Source: Beroe forskalii (taxonomy: Eukaryota > Ctenophora > Nuda > Beroida > Beroidae). From it: a stretch of 64,000 nucleotides of DNA. Both the position numbers and the translations under genes were made by a program. Of the stretch, positions 1-11,899 are shown piece after piece. The stretch lies in contig WFMF01000112.1 in the NCBI GenBank assembly GCA_011033025.1, positions 248,001 through 312,000 on the forward strand, given 5' to 3'. The first letter of the stretch is position 1, and each line of letters starts with the position of its first letter. Below the pieces are notes generated by a model that did not search any database, was not told the DNA's origin, and saw only the letters and a list, made by a program, of their open reading frames with translations.

Positions 1-491
1 AAGTTAGTTACCACCTTGGCAGTTAGTTAGCAGTACTACAGATTTTCGGCAGTCAGACAAGCAGCTGTATGTAACAACTTCACTAACGGATGAGTGTCTG
101 TGTGAGGAGAGTTTTCAAAGAATGATGTAAAGTTTGGTCCATCAAATTTAAAGTTTCTCACCCAAGCTTGGTGCCTCTATTGTCCCTCATGGAAATTCTA
201 CTAGGCAGAGGGTTACAGCGGGTCGCAACGCCACAAGTTAGCAAGTTTTATTCTCTCGAGTACTACATCGGGCACGATAGCTAGCGAATGCATTCAAAGT
301 TAATCTAGATAGGTTGGACGCCTAACTGCTCAACATAGCACTTTAGGACACTCAAATTCAAATCACAGCAAATGATATCGAAAGCCCACTTATAAACCTT
401 GAAATCCTGAAGTAACCGTTTCTTGAAGTTTTGAGTAGGAATTCATACCGAATAACTGATACAGAAATAAAACATGCACCCCTTGTTGTAC

Positions 492-616
492 CTGCCATAT
501 GTTAGCTCTGTGCACCCCATCGCTTGGCACTTCTTTGTTCCCCCACGGGTAAAGACTGTCTCCATTCCCACCCTGACAGGCTTTCTCAAACTCAGCCTCG
601 GTGGGCAGCCGCTTCC
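492..616 (-). CDS. SUMF1: Formylglycine-generating enzyme (SUMF1-like), downstream exon
   Basis: This 125-bp exon follows the one at 1254-1527 on the minus strand. It opens after a TTGCAG acceptor, completes a split glycine codon (G|GG) and reads [16 protein letters not shown] and then [12 protein letters not shown], ending HRANIWQ before a GTACAA donor. In FGE proteins the sequence [14 protein letters not shown] lies in the catalytic core just after the HVSWNDA motif, and ANIWQ is also typical. FGE oxidises an active-site cysteine of sulfatases to formylglycine in the endoplasmic reticulum. Later exons should lie beyond the left edge of the window; I do not see them in 1-491. Both splice sites and the reading phase agree with the neighbouring exon, so this looks like a functional gene part rather than a relic. 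Confidence 0.9.
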
Positions 617-852
617 CTGCAATATATGGTGGGATACATGCAGTCTTTCTAGCTTTCTAGATAAGAGTGTCAGAACGTTCAAATTATCAAATCTATCCAG
701 TATTCTGTTGCGAATTGCAATCAGAACTAGATGAGAATATATTATGTATATAACTATACAATCTAAGTATCAAAGATAAACTTTATGCATTATGCAGTTG
801 TCAATGCAAATTCAAGTATTAAAACGGTGTCTGCTGGACAAAGCGGCGTATT

Positions 853-996
853 GAACAGAGCTGTTCAACAGGAATACTGCGTGAGGGTATGCATTATACT
901 CAACAGAGCAGTTCAACAGGAATACTGTGTGAGGGTATGCACTATACTCAACAGAGCAGTTCAACAGGAATACTGTGTGAGGCTATGCACTATACA
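853..996 (+). repeat. 48-bp tandem repeat, three copies, inside FGE intron
   Basis: Three consecutive 48-bp units, starting near 853, 901 and 949, share AACAGAGC-GTTCAACAGGAATACTG-GTGAGG-TATGCA-TATAC with only a few differences. They lie in the intron between the two FGE exons. The unit length is a multiple of three, so an 86-codon open frame runs through it, but this has no sign of being a gene. Confidence 0.9.
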
Positions 997-1253
997 GGGT
1001 ACACCCTCATACGATGATGGGCAAAGCTCCTCAGTAGCAATATAATGCTTATGTGATATCCTGCATAAATAAGTAAATAGTGTAATCAAATGCATACTGT
1101 ACTTACAAGATACATTGCAATGTAGCCACTTCTATGCTTCTATACAATTGTATGTTAACGTAACATATGCAAAAGGCACCTTTTATGTGGTGCTGATGTC
1201 ATTGATATGACTAACAATCATGGAATATTATATTCATTATTGAACTTACTAAC

Positions 1254-1527
1254 CAGCCCATGAGCAATACGCCTTGGCATCATTCCAAGACACGTGTACC
1301 ACAGGGTGGTGTTCCCGGCCCACTATGTCAGTATCAGACCCCTCAGGGTGATCCCAAGTGGCACCTCGGACTGGCAGCCACCACGGAGCCCCCTGCACTG
1401 CGCTCGCCACCTTGGCGTTCTCTTCCGGACTCAACAAACCATCCAAAACGAAGGAGTCCCCGTACACTTGAGCCTCAGTCACGTGACCTGTAGCTGACAC
1501 AAACGAGGCGAAGTCAGCGTTCGTTAC
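1254..1527 (-). CDS. SUMF1: Formylglycine-generating enzyme (SUMF1-like), upstream exon
   Basis: A 274-bp exon (91 codons plus one base) bounded by a TTTCTGCAG acceptor and a GTTAGT donor. It encodes VTNADFASFVSATGHVTEAQ at its start, then GAPWWLPVRGATWDHPEG and HPVVHVSWNDAKAYCSWAG. These match the conserved FGE order: a V-x-N-x-x-F motif, T-E-A, the PWW-P-V-G-A-W-HPEG block and HPV-HVSWNDA-AYC. The open frame continues upstream of the acceptor, but the residues there do not look like FGE, so I place the splice at 1527. Earlier exons, including the signal peptide, should lie at higher coordinates; I could not find them between 1.5 and 6 kb. They may sit behind the repeats or across the assembly gap. 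Confidence 0.92.
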
Positions 1528-1950
1528 CTGCAGAAAGGGTTCAGTCAAGGGAACCCTATATCCAAAGATCATTTTTTATGAATATTCTTTTTATTCTTTA
1601 CAGTAGGAAGAATTTAAAACTTTAATGATACTAAATTACGAATTTCAATAACCCCAACACGGTACGCTTTTTATTATTATTAGGCATGGCAGAGTAGCAC
1701 AACAAGTAAGTCGTTCATCGTCATGAGCAGGAATCTTACTTATAATTTCGCAGATTGTGTATGTTTTTTGTACGTCACGCCCCATGGTAACGCAAGAAAA
1801 GAGGGAAAAGTGCACGTGCAATTTTTGAAGCGCAAGTGCTTCATTTCTCGCGATGCCGTTTTGGTTAAACTGCTCATTTTCATGCAATACGCAGCTAATG
1901 CGCGCGTATCTATGGTTGCTATGTAAGTATGTAGTTGCACGTGCATGACT

Positions 1951-1966
1951 GATCGCGCGCGCGATC
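1951..1966. repeat. 16-bp perfect palindrome of alternating CG
   Basis: GATCGCGCGCGCGATC is self-complementary and lies in a short CpG-rich patch (about 1850-1970) that also holds two CACGTG-type sites. It could be a regulatory element or a Z-DNA-prone stretch; nothing else supports either. Confidence 0.6.
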
Positions 1967-2010
1967 ATTGATAATTAATTGTAATGTTTTGAATACGTAA
2001 CTAATATATG

Positions 2011-2374
2011 TCGTTCTGATTGACATCTTTTGATGGCACAAAAGCTTTGTTCTATGGCGTTTTTCAAAATTTGCGAACGAGGTGCTGCGGAGCAGCGCCG
2101 AGTGAGCTATGTTGTAGAAAATAGTATTTTCTACAAGTAGCTTCTTCTTTTTAGCTTCTTCTACAAGTAGCTACTAGCTAAGTAAATACGTGTATCAGAA
2201 ATTCTGATGCGTTTAATAAGTTTAATAAGTTTCGATAAGTAAGCTGATTTGAATGGAAAATTTCGTTCTGATTCATATCTTTTGATGTTGGAGAAAGTTT
2301 GTTTGATGGCGTAGTTCAAAATTTGCGAAAGAGGTGCTGCGGAGCAGCGCCGAGTGAGCTATGTTGTAGAAAAT
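2011..2374 (+). repeat. 112-bp direct repeat, two copies 252 bp apart
   Basis: 2011-2122 and 2263-2374 are close copies, each ending GAGCAGCGCCGAGTGAGCTA then TGTTGTAGAAAAT. The first copy runs into a small hairpin (GTAGAAAAT-AGT-ATTTTCTAC). A similar string (GCAGCGCAGAGTGAGCTC) sits near the right end of the hAT-type element at 31.4 kb, so this may be a subterminal piece of a dispersed element. No coding potential is seen. Confidence 0.75.
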
Positions 2375-3720
2375 CTGTATTAGAAATTATCTGATAATTT
2401 AGATCTAAACTTTGTCAAGGTCTTCGTTTCTGAGCCCTGTTTTATACTGCCGAAACCCCTCCGTTTCCCTTTGTCACCTGCTGATGGTACACCTACATCG
2501 CAGATGGCAGGGAGACCTTACAACTGTAGGGTAACCGCTGATGATTCACAGTTTAGTCTCTTCCGCCTCTCATGTCAATCCTTGAATTAGAAAATCGATA
2601 TGCAGTATTTTGTTATGTTTGTAGTTTACCCATACACCTCTATAGATAAGACATTGGATTTCCTTTTTTATTTCATTTTAAGATTTTAGTGCTTTTTGTG
2701 GCGTGGACTGTGCAGCAAAGGAATAAAATGATGATTTAAAACGCCTTATAGTACGGCTCTGAAGCAAACTAAGAGAATGTGTTGGGTATGCTTTACCTTG
2801 CGTTCATCAAGTAATTAGTAAAAGAGTTCACCCTTGCATATCTGAGTAGATCTCACCATGTTTTTGAAATCAAACAGCTGACTCAAACTTATAAATTATT
2901 TTTTGGGGCATGATTCAAAAACTCTCTGATGCACTGATTGGGCTTTAGGATCATTAATTGATATCAATATAGTATACAATATTAGATGATTATTTGCTTT
3001 CTTATCTATATTATCCTTTTATGCCGACATTTTCCTACGTGTAAATATTTGATAGACATGTGATAGATCATCTTTACTTATATAATAATAATTTTTTCAA
3101 AAGTCAAAACTACCTTATTAGATATGACAACATTGCTAAACTAACATGATATTCACTTAAATAATCATTAACAAAAATTGAGGTGGTAAATACATGCAGC
3201 CGTCATGGTGTTTCGGTGTACTATCACCAAGCTGATTATGGTTAATAGGCTTGCGATATTGATTGTAAATCAGCATCTATCAAACCATTCGAGGAGGATT
3301 CTCCTCATCAAAAGTGATCATCATTAACAGTTTACAATATCATTCCAATTCTATCATTAATTCATTATTACTAAACATGATTTTATCACATGTCGTCATC
3401 AACAATCAACATTTTATTACTTATTAATCTATTTCTAACTTTGTAATATAATTCATTTCAATACTACATTATGACACATCTTTTTATCAGTTCTACAGCC
3501 CTAAGGAAGAATCAGGTAAGTGACAAAAGTACAGTTTCGAGATAAATGCAGAAAAGTGCTTCGATGTTGTAATTCAAATAACTCTGCTTACAATAACTTA
3601 TTTTTCCTAATTTTTTAACGAGCATGTATCTATTCTTCTTGAAATTTATGAATACCGTAAAATTTTTCTGCTAAATAAGATAGATAGCCGTAAATATCCA
3701 TTTTTGAGTTACCTTTTTCG
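2375..3720. other. AT-rich stretch without recognisable gene
   Basis: About 1.35 kb of AT-rich sequence. I find no long open frame, no splice-bounded coding segment and no clear repeat. It may be intronic or intergenic sequence upstream of the FGE exons. Confidence 0.5.
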
Positions 3721-3789
3721 CTCTTAGTAACTCTGACAGTTACTTTCTTTTAACCTTGGTATTAGCCACTTACATGACTTTTTACTTAT

Positions 3790-4090
3790 CATAAGATACA
3801 AATACTTGGTTTTTTCCTTTATATACATAAAGACACATACTTGTTTTTTCACACAAAAGAAAGAACACATAGTTGTTTTCTTCAGTAATGACAAAAACTC
3901 ATACTTTGTTTTCATCCCTGTACAAAAAACACATGACCAGTTTCTTTCTTTGATACAAAAACACATAACCAAATTCTTTCTTAAATGCAAAAACACAGGA
4001 AGTTTGTTTATATTATTTGGACATAGATAAAAGCATACACAGAACAACTATTCATTCTTAGTACAGAAAACACATACTTGCTTTCTCCAT
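3790..4090 (+). repeat. Degenerate ~35-bp tandem repeat
   Basis: Variants of AAAACACATA followed by a TTTCTTTCTT-like run recur roughly every 30-40 bases. They keep a frame of about 107 codons open on the minus strand and a shorter one on the plus strand; both are low-complexity and not gene-like. Confidence 0.6.
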
Positions 4091-4378
4091 TACAATCAAA
4101 ATTTTTAGTTTTTATCATGAAACTCAGAGTTTGTCTCAAAATTTCTTGAGTTTGACTTTGTTCTAGTTTTTATCATATAAATTATCAATCTCGAACGGAA
4201 TCAGAACATGGTTGCTGGTGAGTTAGTTGGAAAACTCTCTTCTTTTTCGACCTTTCTACCTTTATATTTCCGCGGCCCGCATTCTTAATAACTTTCCATA
4301 TGGACAAAAAACAAATCATTTTTGAAAAATTGCAACCGCTTTCTGGTCATTTTTTTCAAGGATGAATTATAATAGATG

Positions 4379-5042
4379 ACACCACTGTGAGGTAAGAGAT
4401 TGACACTACTGTTAGGTTGGCACCACTGCGAAGTTGACACCACTATGAGGTTGACACCACTGTGAGGTTGACACCACTATGAGGTTTACACCACTGTGAG
4501 GTAAGAGGATGACACTATTGTGATGTTGACACCACTGTGAGGTTGACACATCTATGAGGTTGACACCACTGTGAGGTTGATACCACTGTGATGTTGACAA
4601 CACTGTTTGGTTGACACCACTGTGAAGTTCAAACCCCTGTGAGTTGGACACTACTGTGAGGTTGACAACACTGTGATATTGAGACTACTGTGAACTTGAC
4701 ACCACTGTGAGGTTGACACCACTCTGAAGTTGACACCACTGTGATGCTGACAACACTGTTAGGTTGACACCACTGCGAAGGTTACACCACTATGAGGTTG
4801 ACACCACTGTTAGGTTGACACCACTGCGAAGTTTACACCACTATGAGGTTGACACCACTCTGAGGTTGACACCACTATGATGTTTACACCACTGTGAGGT
4901 TAGAGGTTGACACCACTGTGATGTTGACATCACTGTGAGGTTGACACCGTTATGAGGTTGCTACTTGTGAGGTTGACACCGCTATGAGGTTGACACCACT
5001 GTGAGGTTGATACCACTGTGATGTTGACAACACTGTTTGGTT
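4379..5042 (+). repeat. 17-bp minisatellite
   Basis: About 38 units of GGTTGACACCACTGTGA with frequent single-base changes and a few lost bases. The array stops abruptly where the ORF1-like fragment begins at about 5045. The minus-strand frames here translate to repeats such as SGVNLIVVSTSQW and are by-products of the array. Confidence 0.93.
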
Positions 5043-5046
5043 TCGA

Positions 5047-5277
5047 GTGGCATTGTCCAGTTCCCAGACTGCAAGAAACATAATCGGGCGGTCTAGGAAC
5101 CTGCGCCACATCGCAAAGTTCAAGAAGGTGTTCCTGTCATCAGACAGAACAGTTGAAGAGAGGGAGAAGCAGAAGGGACTTGTTCGTGAGCTGAAGAAGA
5201 AAATTGAGGAGGAACCACACAGCAAGCATTTCATTAGAAATGGACAGATAATCAGCATTTATTATTTGTACATTTAA
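5047..5277 (+). pseudogene. LINE ORF1-like C-terminal fragment
   Basis: A 76-codon open frame reads ARNIIGRSRNLRHIAKFKKV, then FLSSDRTVEEREKQKGLVRE, then LKKKIEEEP and HFIRNGQIIS. The order (a-x-KILxxAxxL, F-KKV-LS-DRT-EER, L-x-ELK, -IRNGKI-) resembles the C-terminal domain of ORF1 proteins of animal non-LTR retrotransposons; this is from memory of the family and not from a search. It has no proper start, opens directly out of the 17-bp minisatellite and is not followed by a reverse transcriptase, so I treat it as a truncated copy. A basic coiled segment of an unknown host protein is the alternative. Confidence 0.55.
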
Positions 5278-5357
5278 AGAGATGAAGTCAGAAACTTTGC
5301 GTCTCTACCCTAGAAAGTTTAGGAGAAAATATCGGACTTAGTTTTAACGGACCTAAA

Positions 5358-5438
5358 TATCACGGACATTATACGGATATCAGGCCATATTAATTAGTTC
5401 ACGCTGAGGGGCTCAGCGTGAAGTTAATGTCCGTGATA
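5358..5438. repeat. Nested inverted repeats / hairpin
   Basis: The outer arms TATCACGGACATTA (5358-5371) and TAATGTCCGTGATA (5425-5438) enclose a perfect inner hairpin: an 11-bp stem TTCACGCTGAG (5398-5408), a GGG loop and CTCAGCGTGAA (5412-5422). This could be a MITE remnant or the edge of the relic element that follows. Confidence 0.85.
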
Positions 5439-5489
5439 ATTATGTCCGATAAGGTAAGGAGGGAGTTACTACGACAACCGTCCAACGGT

Positions 5490-5616
5490 TTTGGAGGTCC
5501 TACTGTACCGAGTAAAACGAAAAGGAGGGCACGAGAAGGTTTAGGAAAAGTCCCTGTATCCAAAACGGATGCTGGTTTACAGGGACTCCCATAATTATTG
5601 CTACCCCCATTAAATC
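5490..5616 (-). mobile_element. Relic end of the AATGGGGG foldback transposon family
   Basis: Read on the minus strand from 5616, this gives AATGGGGGTAGCAATAATTA, then GGGAGTCCCTG, then ATCCGTTTTGGATAC and a CCTAAACC tail. The left ends of the complete elements at 14135 and 40729 have AATGGGGGTGGCAAGTTATG, GGAGCCCCTG, ATCCGTTTTGGATAC and CTCCTAAACC in the same order. Only the terminal ~120 bp are preserved and no 20-bp minisatellite follows, so it is a third, older or truncated family member. Confidence 0.75.
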
Positions 5617-5872
5617 GGCAATAAAACTTCATTTGGCCCCTTTGCTCGGCTCTGGCACCCAGCTGGACTCAACCGTTCAACAAAACTCGGCTTCTCGGCC
5701 CTACTCGACTAGACTTTTCGACACATATTGACAATTAGGATCGACATTTGATTTAACCACTGAATGACTGATCAACATCAGGGAAACGGCGCCCCATTAC
5801 CGGTCAACAGTGGGAAATCATTTGACAAAGAGGCCCCTTAAAGCAATTGTAACTGAACGAGGGATACCGAAA

Positions 5873-5972
5873 NNNNNNNNNNNNNNNNNNNNNNNNNNNN
5901 NNNNNNNNNNNNNNNNNNNNNNNNNNNNNNNNNNNNNNNNNNNNNNNNNNNNNNNNNNNNNNNNNNNNNNNN
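5873..5972. other. Assembly gap (100 N)
   Basis: Exactly 100 N bases, a usual placeholder for a gap of unknown size. The sequence just to the right (5973-6300) is full of homopolymer runs and looks poorly polished, so features near here should be treated with caution. Confidence 0.99.
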
Positions 5973-6294
5973 CCCCCCATAAAAAAGGGGCCCCTGTTTT
6001 TTCTTAGTTTTGTCAGAAAAACCAAGAAAAAGGGAAAAATTAATCAATTTTTAAATGAAAAGTTTAAGGTAAAACCTAACGTTTTAAAAAAGAGATAAAT
6101 TTAAAAAAAATTAAATATTAGGTACAAAGGATTGTGTTAGGCTAGGGGGGGAAAAAAGTTTTAATGATTACAGGGTGAAAAAAAAAATTTGTGGTGGTGA
6201 AATTCAGTGGGCCCTAAACTTAAATTGACCAAGCCTTTTTTAAAAACCCTTTTGGGGGGAAATTTTTTTTCGATTTAAAACCTTCGTTTTTTTA

Positions 6295-9200
6295 AAAAAT
6301 TTTTGCAATCCATTCGAGAGTGATCCTAAGAGGAAAAAACGTCAAAATCGAAGTCCACGTGCTAGTTTAACCGCTACAGTCAAACACATAGTTGTTTGAT
6401 TTTACGAAAGTGGATTTGGTGTACAAAGGCCATATCTCGAATTCCTTTCATGAATTTCGTAGAGCACGCAATCCATTTCGAGAGTGATCTAAGAAGGGAG
6501 AAACGTCAAAAAACCGAAAACCGTGCTAGTTTTACCGCTACAGTCAAACACAAGGATTTATTTTGATTTTGAAGGTCGACTTGGTACAGGGTCATATTCC
6601 GAATTCCTTCGTCATAATTTCATGAAACTTTGCAATCCATTCGAGAGTGATCCTAAGAAGGAAAAACGACCAAGAATCGAAACTCACGTGCTAGTTTTAC
6701 CATTACAGTCAAACACAAGGATTCTTTTGATTTTACGAAAGGTCGACTTGGCAAGGGTCATATCTCCGAATTCCTTCGTCATAATTTCATGAAACTTTTT
6801 GCAATCCATTCGAGAGTGATCCTAAGAAGGGAAAACGTCAAAAATCGAAACTCCACGTGCTAGTTTTACTGCTAAAGTCAAACACAAGGATTTATTTTTG
6901 ATTTTACGAAGGTCGACTTGGTACAAGGGTCATATCTCCGAATTCCTTCGTCATAATTTTGTGAGCTTTTGTAATCCATTCGAGTAGTCCTGAGAAGGAA
7001 AAACCTCAAAATTGATACTCACGCTATTTTTCCGCTACAGTCAAACACAAGGATTTATTTGATTTTTAATGAGTCGGTTAGTTACAATGGTCATATCCTC
7101 GAATTCCTTCGTCATAATTTCAAGAAAACTTTTAATCCATTCGAAATTGATCCTAAGAAGGGCAAAACGTCAAAAAATCGAAAGTCCACGTGCTTGTTTA
7201 AATTTTTTGAAATTATGACCTAGGAATTCGGAGTAAATGACCAAGTCGACTCGCCGTAAATCAAAATAAATCCCGTGTTTGATCAGTGGTAAACTAGCAC
7301 GGAGTTTCGATTTTTTGACGTTTTCCCTTCTTAGATCACTCTCGAATGACAAAGTTGATGAAATATTATGACGAAGGAATTGGAGATATGACCCCTGGTA
7401 CCAAGCTTCGACCTTTCAGTAAAATCAAATAAATCCTTTTGTGTTTGACTGTATCGGTAAACTAGCACGTGGAGTTTTCCCTGATTTTTTATTTTTTCCC
7501 CTTCTTAGGATCACTCGAATGGACGCAAAATGTTTCATGAAATTATGACGAAGGAATTACACCCGCTGTACCAAAGTCGACCTCTCGTAAAATCAAAATA
7601 AATCCTTAGTTTGACTGTAGCAAAACTAGCACGTGAGCTGATTTTACGACGTTTTCCTTGGGATCACTCTCCAATGGATGTAATGTTTCATGAAATTATG
7701 ACGAAGGAATTCGAGATATATTCCTATACCAATTCGACCTTCGTAAATCAAAAGAAATCCTGTGTTTGACTGGTAGCAGTAAAATCCAGCACGTGGAGTT
7801 TCGAGATTTTTGACGTTTTTCCTTCTTAGATCACTTTGAATGAATTGCAAGTTTCATGAAATTAAACCAGACGAAGGAATTCGGAGATATGACCCTTGTA
7901 CCAAGTCGACCTGATCGGCAAAATCAAAATAAATCCTTGTGTTTGACTGTAGTAAAACTAGCACGTGGAGTTTCGATTTTTGACGTTTTTTCCTTCTTAG
8001 GATCAATTCTGAATGGATTGCAAGTTTCGGCGAAATTATGACGAAGAATTCGGAGATATGACCCTTGTACCAAGTCGACCTTCGTAAAATCAAAAATAAA
8101 TCCTTTGTGTTTGACTGTAGCGGTGAAACTAGCACGTGGAGTTTCGATTTTTTGACGTTTTTCCCTTCTTAGGATAACTCTCGAATGGATTGCAAAGTTT
8201 CATGAAACTATGACGAAGGAATTCGGAGATATGACCCTTGTACCAAGTCGACCTGATCGTAAAATCAAAATAAATCCTTGTGTTTGACTGTAGCGGTAAA
8301 ACTAGCACGTGGAGTTTCGATTTTTTGACGTTTTTCCCTTCTTAGGATCACTCTCGAATGGATTGCAAAGTTTCATGAAATTATGACGAAGGAATTCGGA
8401 GATATGACCCTCCTTTGTACCAAGTCGACCTTCGTAAAATCAAATAAATCCTTTGTGTTTGACTGTAGCGGTGAAACTAGCACGGAGTTTCGATCTTTTG
8501 ACGTTTTCCTTCTTAGGATAACTCTCGAATGGATTGTAAAGTTTCAGCGAAATTATGACAGAAGGAATTCGGAGATATGACCGCTAATACCGTCGACCTT
8601 CGTAAAATCGAAATAAATCCTTGTGTTTGACTGTAGCGGTGAAACTAGCACGTGGAGTTTCGATTTTTTGACGTTTTTCCCTTCTTAGGATCACTTTCGA
8701 ATGGATTGCAAAGTTTCATGAAATTATGACGAAGGAACGCGGAGATATGACCCTTGTACCAAGTCGACCTTCGTAAAATCAAAATAAATCCTTGTGTTTG
8801 ACTGTAGCGGTGAAACTAGCACGTGGAGTTTCGATTTTTTTGACGTTTTTCCCTTCTTAGGATAACTCTCGAATGGATTGCAAAGTTTCATGAAATTATG
8901 ACGAAGAATTTGGAGATATGACCCTTGTACCAAGTCGACCTTCGTAAATCGAAATAAATCCTTGTGTTTGACTGTAGCGGTGAAACTAGCACGTGTAGGA
9001 GTTTCGATTTTTTTGACGTTTTTCCCTTCTTAGGATAACTCTCGGAATGGATTGCAAAGTTTCATGAAACTATGACACGAAGGAATTCGGAGATATGACC
9101 CTTGTACCAAGTCGACCTGATCGTAAAATCAAAATAAATCCTTGTGTTTGACTGTAGCGGTAAAACTAGCACGTGGAGTTTCGATTTTTTTGACGTTTTT

Positions 9201-9626
9201 TCCTTCTTAGGATCACTCTCGAATGGATTGCAAAGTTTCATGAAATTATGACGAAGGAATTCCGGAGATATGACCCTTTGTACAAGTCGACCTTCGTAAA
9301 ATCAAAATAAATCCTTGTGTTTGACTGTAGCGGTGAAACTAGCACGTGGAGTTTCGATTTTTTGACGTTTTTCCCTTCTTAGGATAACTCTCGAATGGAT
9401 TGCAAAGTTTCATGAAATTATGACGAAGGAATTCGGAGATATGACCCTTATACCAAGTCGACCTTCAAAATCAAATAAATCCTTGTGTTTGACTGTAGCG
9501 GAAAAACTAGCACGTGGAGTTTCGATTTTTGACGTTTTTCCCTTCTTAGGACCACTCTCAAATGGATTGCAAAGTTTCATGAAATTATGACGAAGGAATT
9601 CGGAGATATGACCCGTTGTACCAAGA
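6295..9626. repeat. ~173-bp satellite array with internal orientation switch
   Basis: Around 19 units. Each holds GGAATTCGGAGATATGACCC, TTGTACCAAGTCGACC, AAATCCTTGTGTTTGACTGT, CTAGCACGTGGAGTTTCGAT and GGATTGCAAAGTTTCATG in order. Well-kept neighbours are 173 bp apart (for example 8211 and 8384). Units from 6295 to about 7195 run in the opposite direction to those from about 7205 to 9626. Units nearest the N gap are rich in one-base indels, which shift the apparent reading frames and suggest unpolished sequence as well as decay. Short open frames along it are products of the array. Confidence 0.93.
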
Positions 9627-9755
9627 TAATGCATTTGGTACAGTTGGTACACTTAGGTCCGACTCGTAGAAATTGTGACATTTGGCAAAGCAACAGATGT
9701 CAAGTGATAGTTGTAATATCTAACAAACGGTTTAACTTCCGTACCAGAGAAAATT

Positions 9756-9839
9756 TCGAGTAATGAATTTCGAGTAATGAATTTCGAGTCATGAATCTCG
9801 AGTAATGAATTTTGAGTAATGAATTTTGAGTAATGAATA
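9756..9839 (+). repeat. 14-bp tandem repeat, six copies
   Basis: Six units of TCGAGTAATGAATT with a few substitutions, just to the right of the large satellite. Confidence 0.9.
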
Positions 9840-11600
9840 ACGATAATGGAATTCATTGTTCAGAAAATGGAAGAAAACTGGGTTGTTTGTGATAATGTGC
9901 GACAAAACTCAAAAACGAAAAGGTTGAATTTGATAAGATCCTACAATAACATACCATTTCCATTATTAAAGATGACAGTATATTATCTTGTTCAGACCAT
10001 GCAATCTCCACCAAGCTAGGAAATGCCCTTGTGAGAGACTTGACTGGTTTAAAGGAGGTGCGTGTGGCGGACAGGCCTTGGTAGCTTCTCCCCATACGTC
10101 ACTGGAGTAATTTTCATAGAGTGAGTATTAAGTTCAATACACCTGTTATCAAGATAATCAAAGTAGTGCACGCCCGCACTAAATATGACGTTATAAATAA
10201 ACTTAATTGCTGATGGGATGTTCTTATCCAGGTGTGAGGCCTCTGCTGGATCATTACTTTCAATAACAGGACATTATCAGATCGAGGCCATTTAAAGTGA
10301 GATAGAGTGAGATAGCAGTAGAGATTAAGAGCTAAGTAGACACTGGATTTAGTAGAAGCCAGGTTGAGAGTTGAAGGTGATACCCGAGGCTTTAACACTA
10401 ACGCCTTTGCAGTTGGAAAGTTAAGAACGAGGGCCGACACAGCATCGGCCAGAAGTCTCTAGCTACAGAACGCAGACTGGAATCTCCGCTTCTTGGAATT
10501 CTCTCTAACTTTGGGACTCGACCGAAACGTCATACCAGTCCCCAAGAGTCTAGTGGAATATTTCATCTGAATTCGGACAACTTTACGTCCCACTCTATGC
10601 TTCGGTAGACTATGGGACATGTGTTCTTCAGTAGTAACTTTCAATGTCACAATCAGTGACTCTAATTGAACATATTTTGAACTAAAGGATCTACATGATT
10701 TTCCAATCAAAGATCATTGATTGACCATCAACTTGAATGTCTGAACAACTTGACTTTGTGATTTCAAAGGCAGTTAATGATATGCTAAATCACGTGTATA
10801 AACTGCGCATTTTCGAACTTGAATGAAATTGATTGTTGTTAAAAGAGGGTGGTACTAAAGTAGCTATAAGTTTACTAAGTACGAGTTTTGCGTGGTTACA
10901 CAACGTACAATCTTAGTAATCAAATAAACGGCATTATTCATAATATCATTGCTTTACTAATTGAAGTCTAGAAGAAATCCGTATAATATTGAATTTATTT
11001 ATACACCTTTTTATCTATACCTATATTTTATTAAACTCTAATGCTTCAGTAGTTCGTACATTTAAAATGTCGTGCAGATGGTAACTGTACTCTAAGAACT
11101 CAAGCATTGCAACATTTTCATGGACTTTGCTTCCTCATCCTGAAAATGAACGTTTTATGAAGATCCATACAAGATGAGCTCCTTCAAATCGTTTTGTAAA
11201 GCAACAGGAACATCGTATGAGAATTGTAGTAATATTATCTTGCTTTTTATCATATTATCGTTACACCGCATTGTCATTCGCCTACACCATAGTTGCTTGA
11301 AGATACTACATTACATAAAGGAAGAGGTGTTTCCTTTCACAGGAACAGAATAGAAGATAGCATCATGTACATGGACTGGAATCGATGCTAAATGGGCTAA
11401 GGAAAAACTGTTTATCATTCCATCAGACTGCGCATTTAATTTGCACATCGGACGGAATAGCAACAAAGTCTAAACAGTAAACATGCTGCTTTTATTAAAA
11501 GATTAAATCGCGAAGTATCATATTTGTATATTTGTAGATGAGTACTGATGATTGTCATATATTTTATAACATAGATCACTGATCAGCCAACACTCTTCCT
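9840..11600. other. Non-repetitive stretch, no gene recognised
   Basis: Three consecutive minus-strand open frames of 80-108 codons (9853-10095, 10114-10440, 10459-10710) lie here. None shows a domain I know, none is bounded by convincing splice sites, and they do not join into one product. The region around 10020-10700 is less AT-rich than its surroundings, so an unrecognised exon or old element is possible. Confidence 0.4.
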
Positions 11601-11613
11601 TTTTCTATTTCAG

Positions 11614-11754
11614 ATATTATGATAAAGTTTTCCGGAATCAACATTGATGGTTGTAAAATCACGAACACTTCCGTGTTGAAATTGGTAGTAGCTGATTTGG
11701 GTGCGTCAGGTCACAGGTGTTACCCGAAAGACCATTGTGGCGTACATCGGCCAT
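11614..11754 (+). CDS. Possible short exon, unknown
   Basis: A good acceptor (CTTTTTCTATTTCAG, ending at 11613) is followed by an open frame of about 46 codons. It contains MIKFSGINIDGCKITNTSVL and RCYPKDHCGVHRP and then a TAA stop. No family is recognised. The three cysteines and the terminal position could fit the last exon of a small secreted protein, but a chance frame of this length is quite likely. Confidence 0.2.
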
Positions 11755-11899
11755 AACAGCTCGTCCTCTCTAGTGAACTATGACAATCGCAATTACCAAA
11801 CTGGGACGGAAATATCGAATATATTGTTGGGCAACAGCAGAAGCTACAGCAGATTCTCTCCTCCCCCAGTGAACATCGGTTCCCAATTGGAGTAACCAA

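Noticed and set aside
10114-10710. Minus-strand frames of 83-108 codons
   Set aside because: No recognisable domain, no splice boundaries, composition not convincing; kept only as a note on the region.
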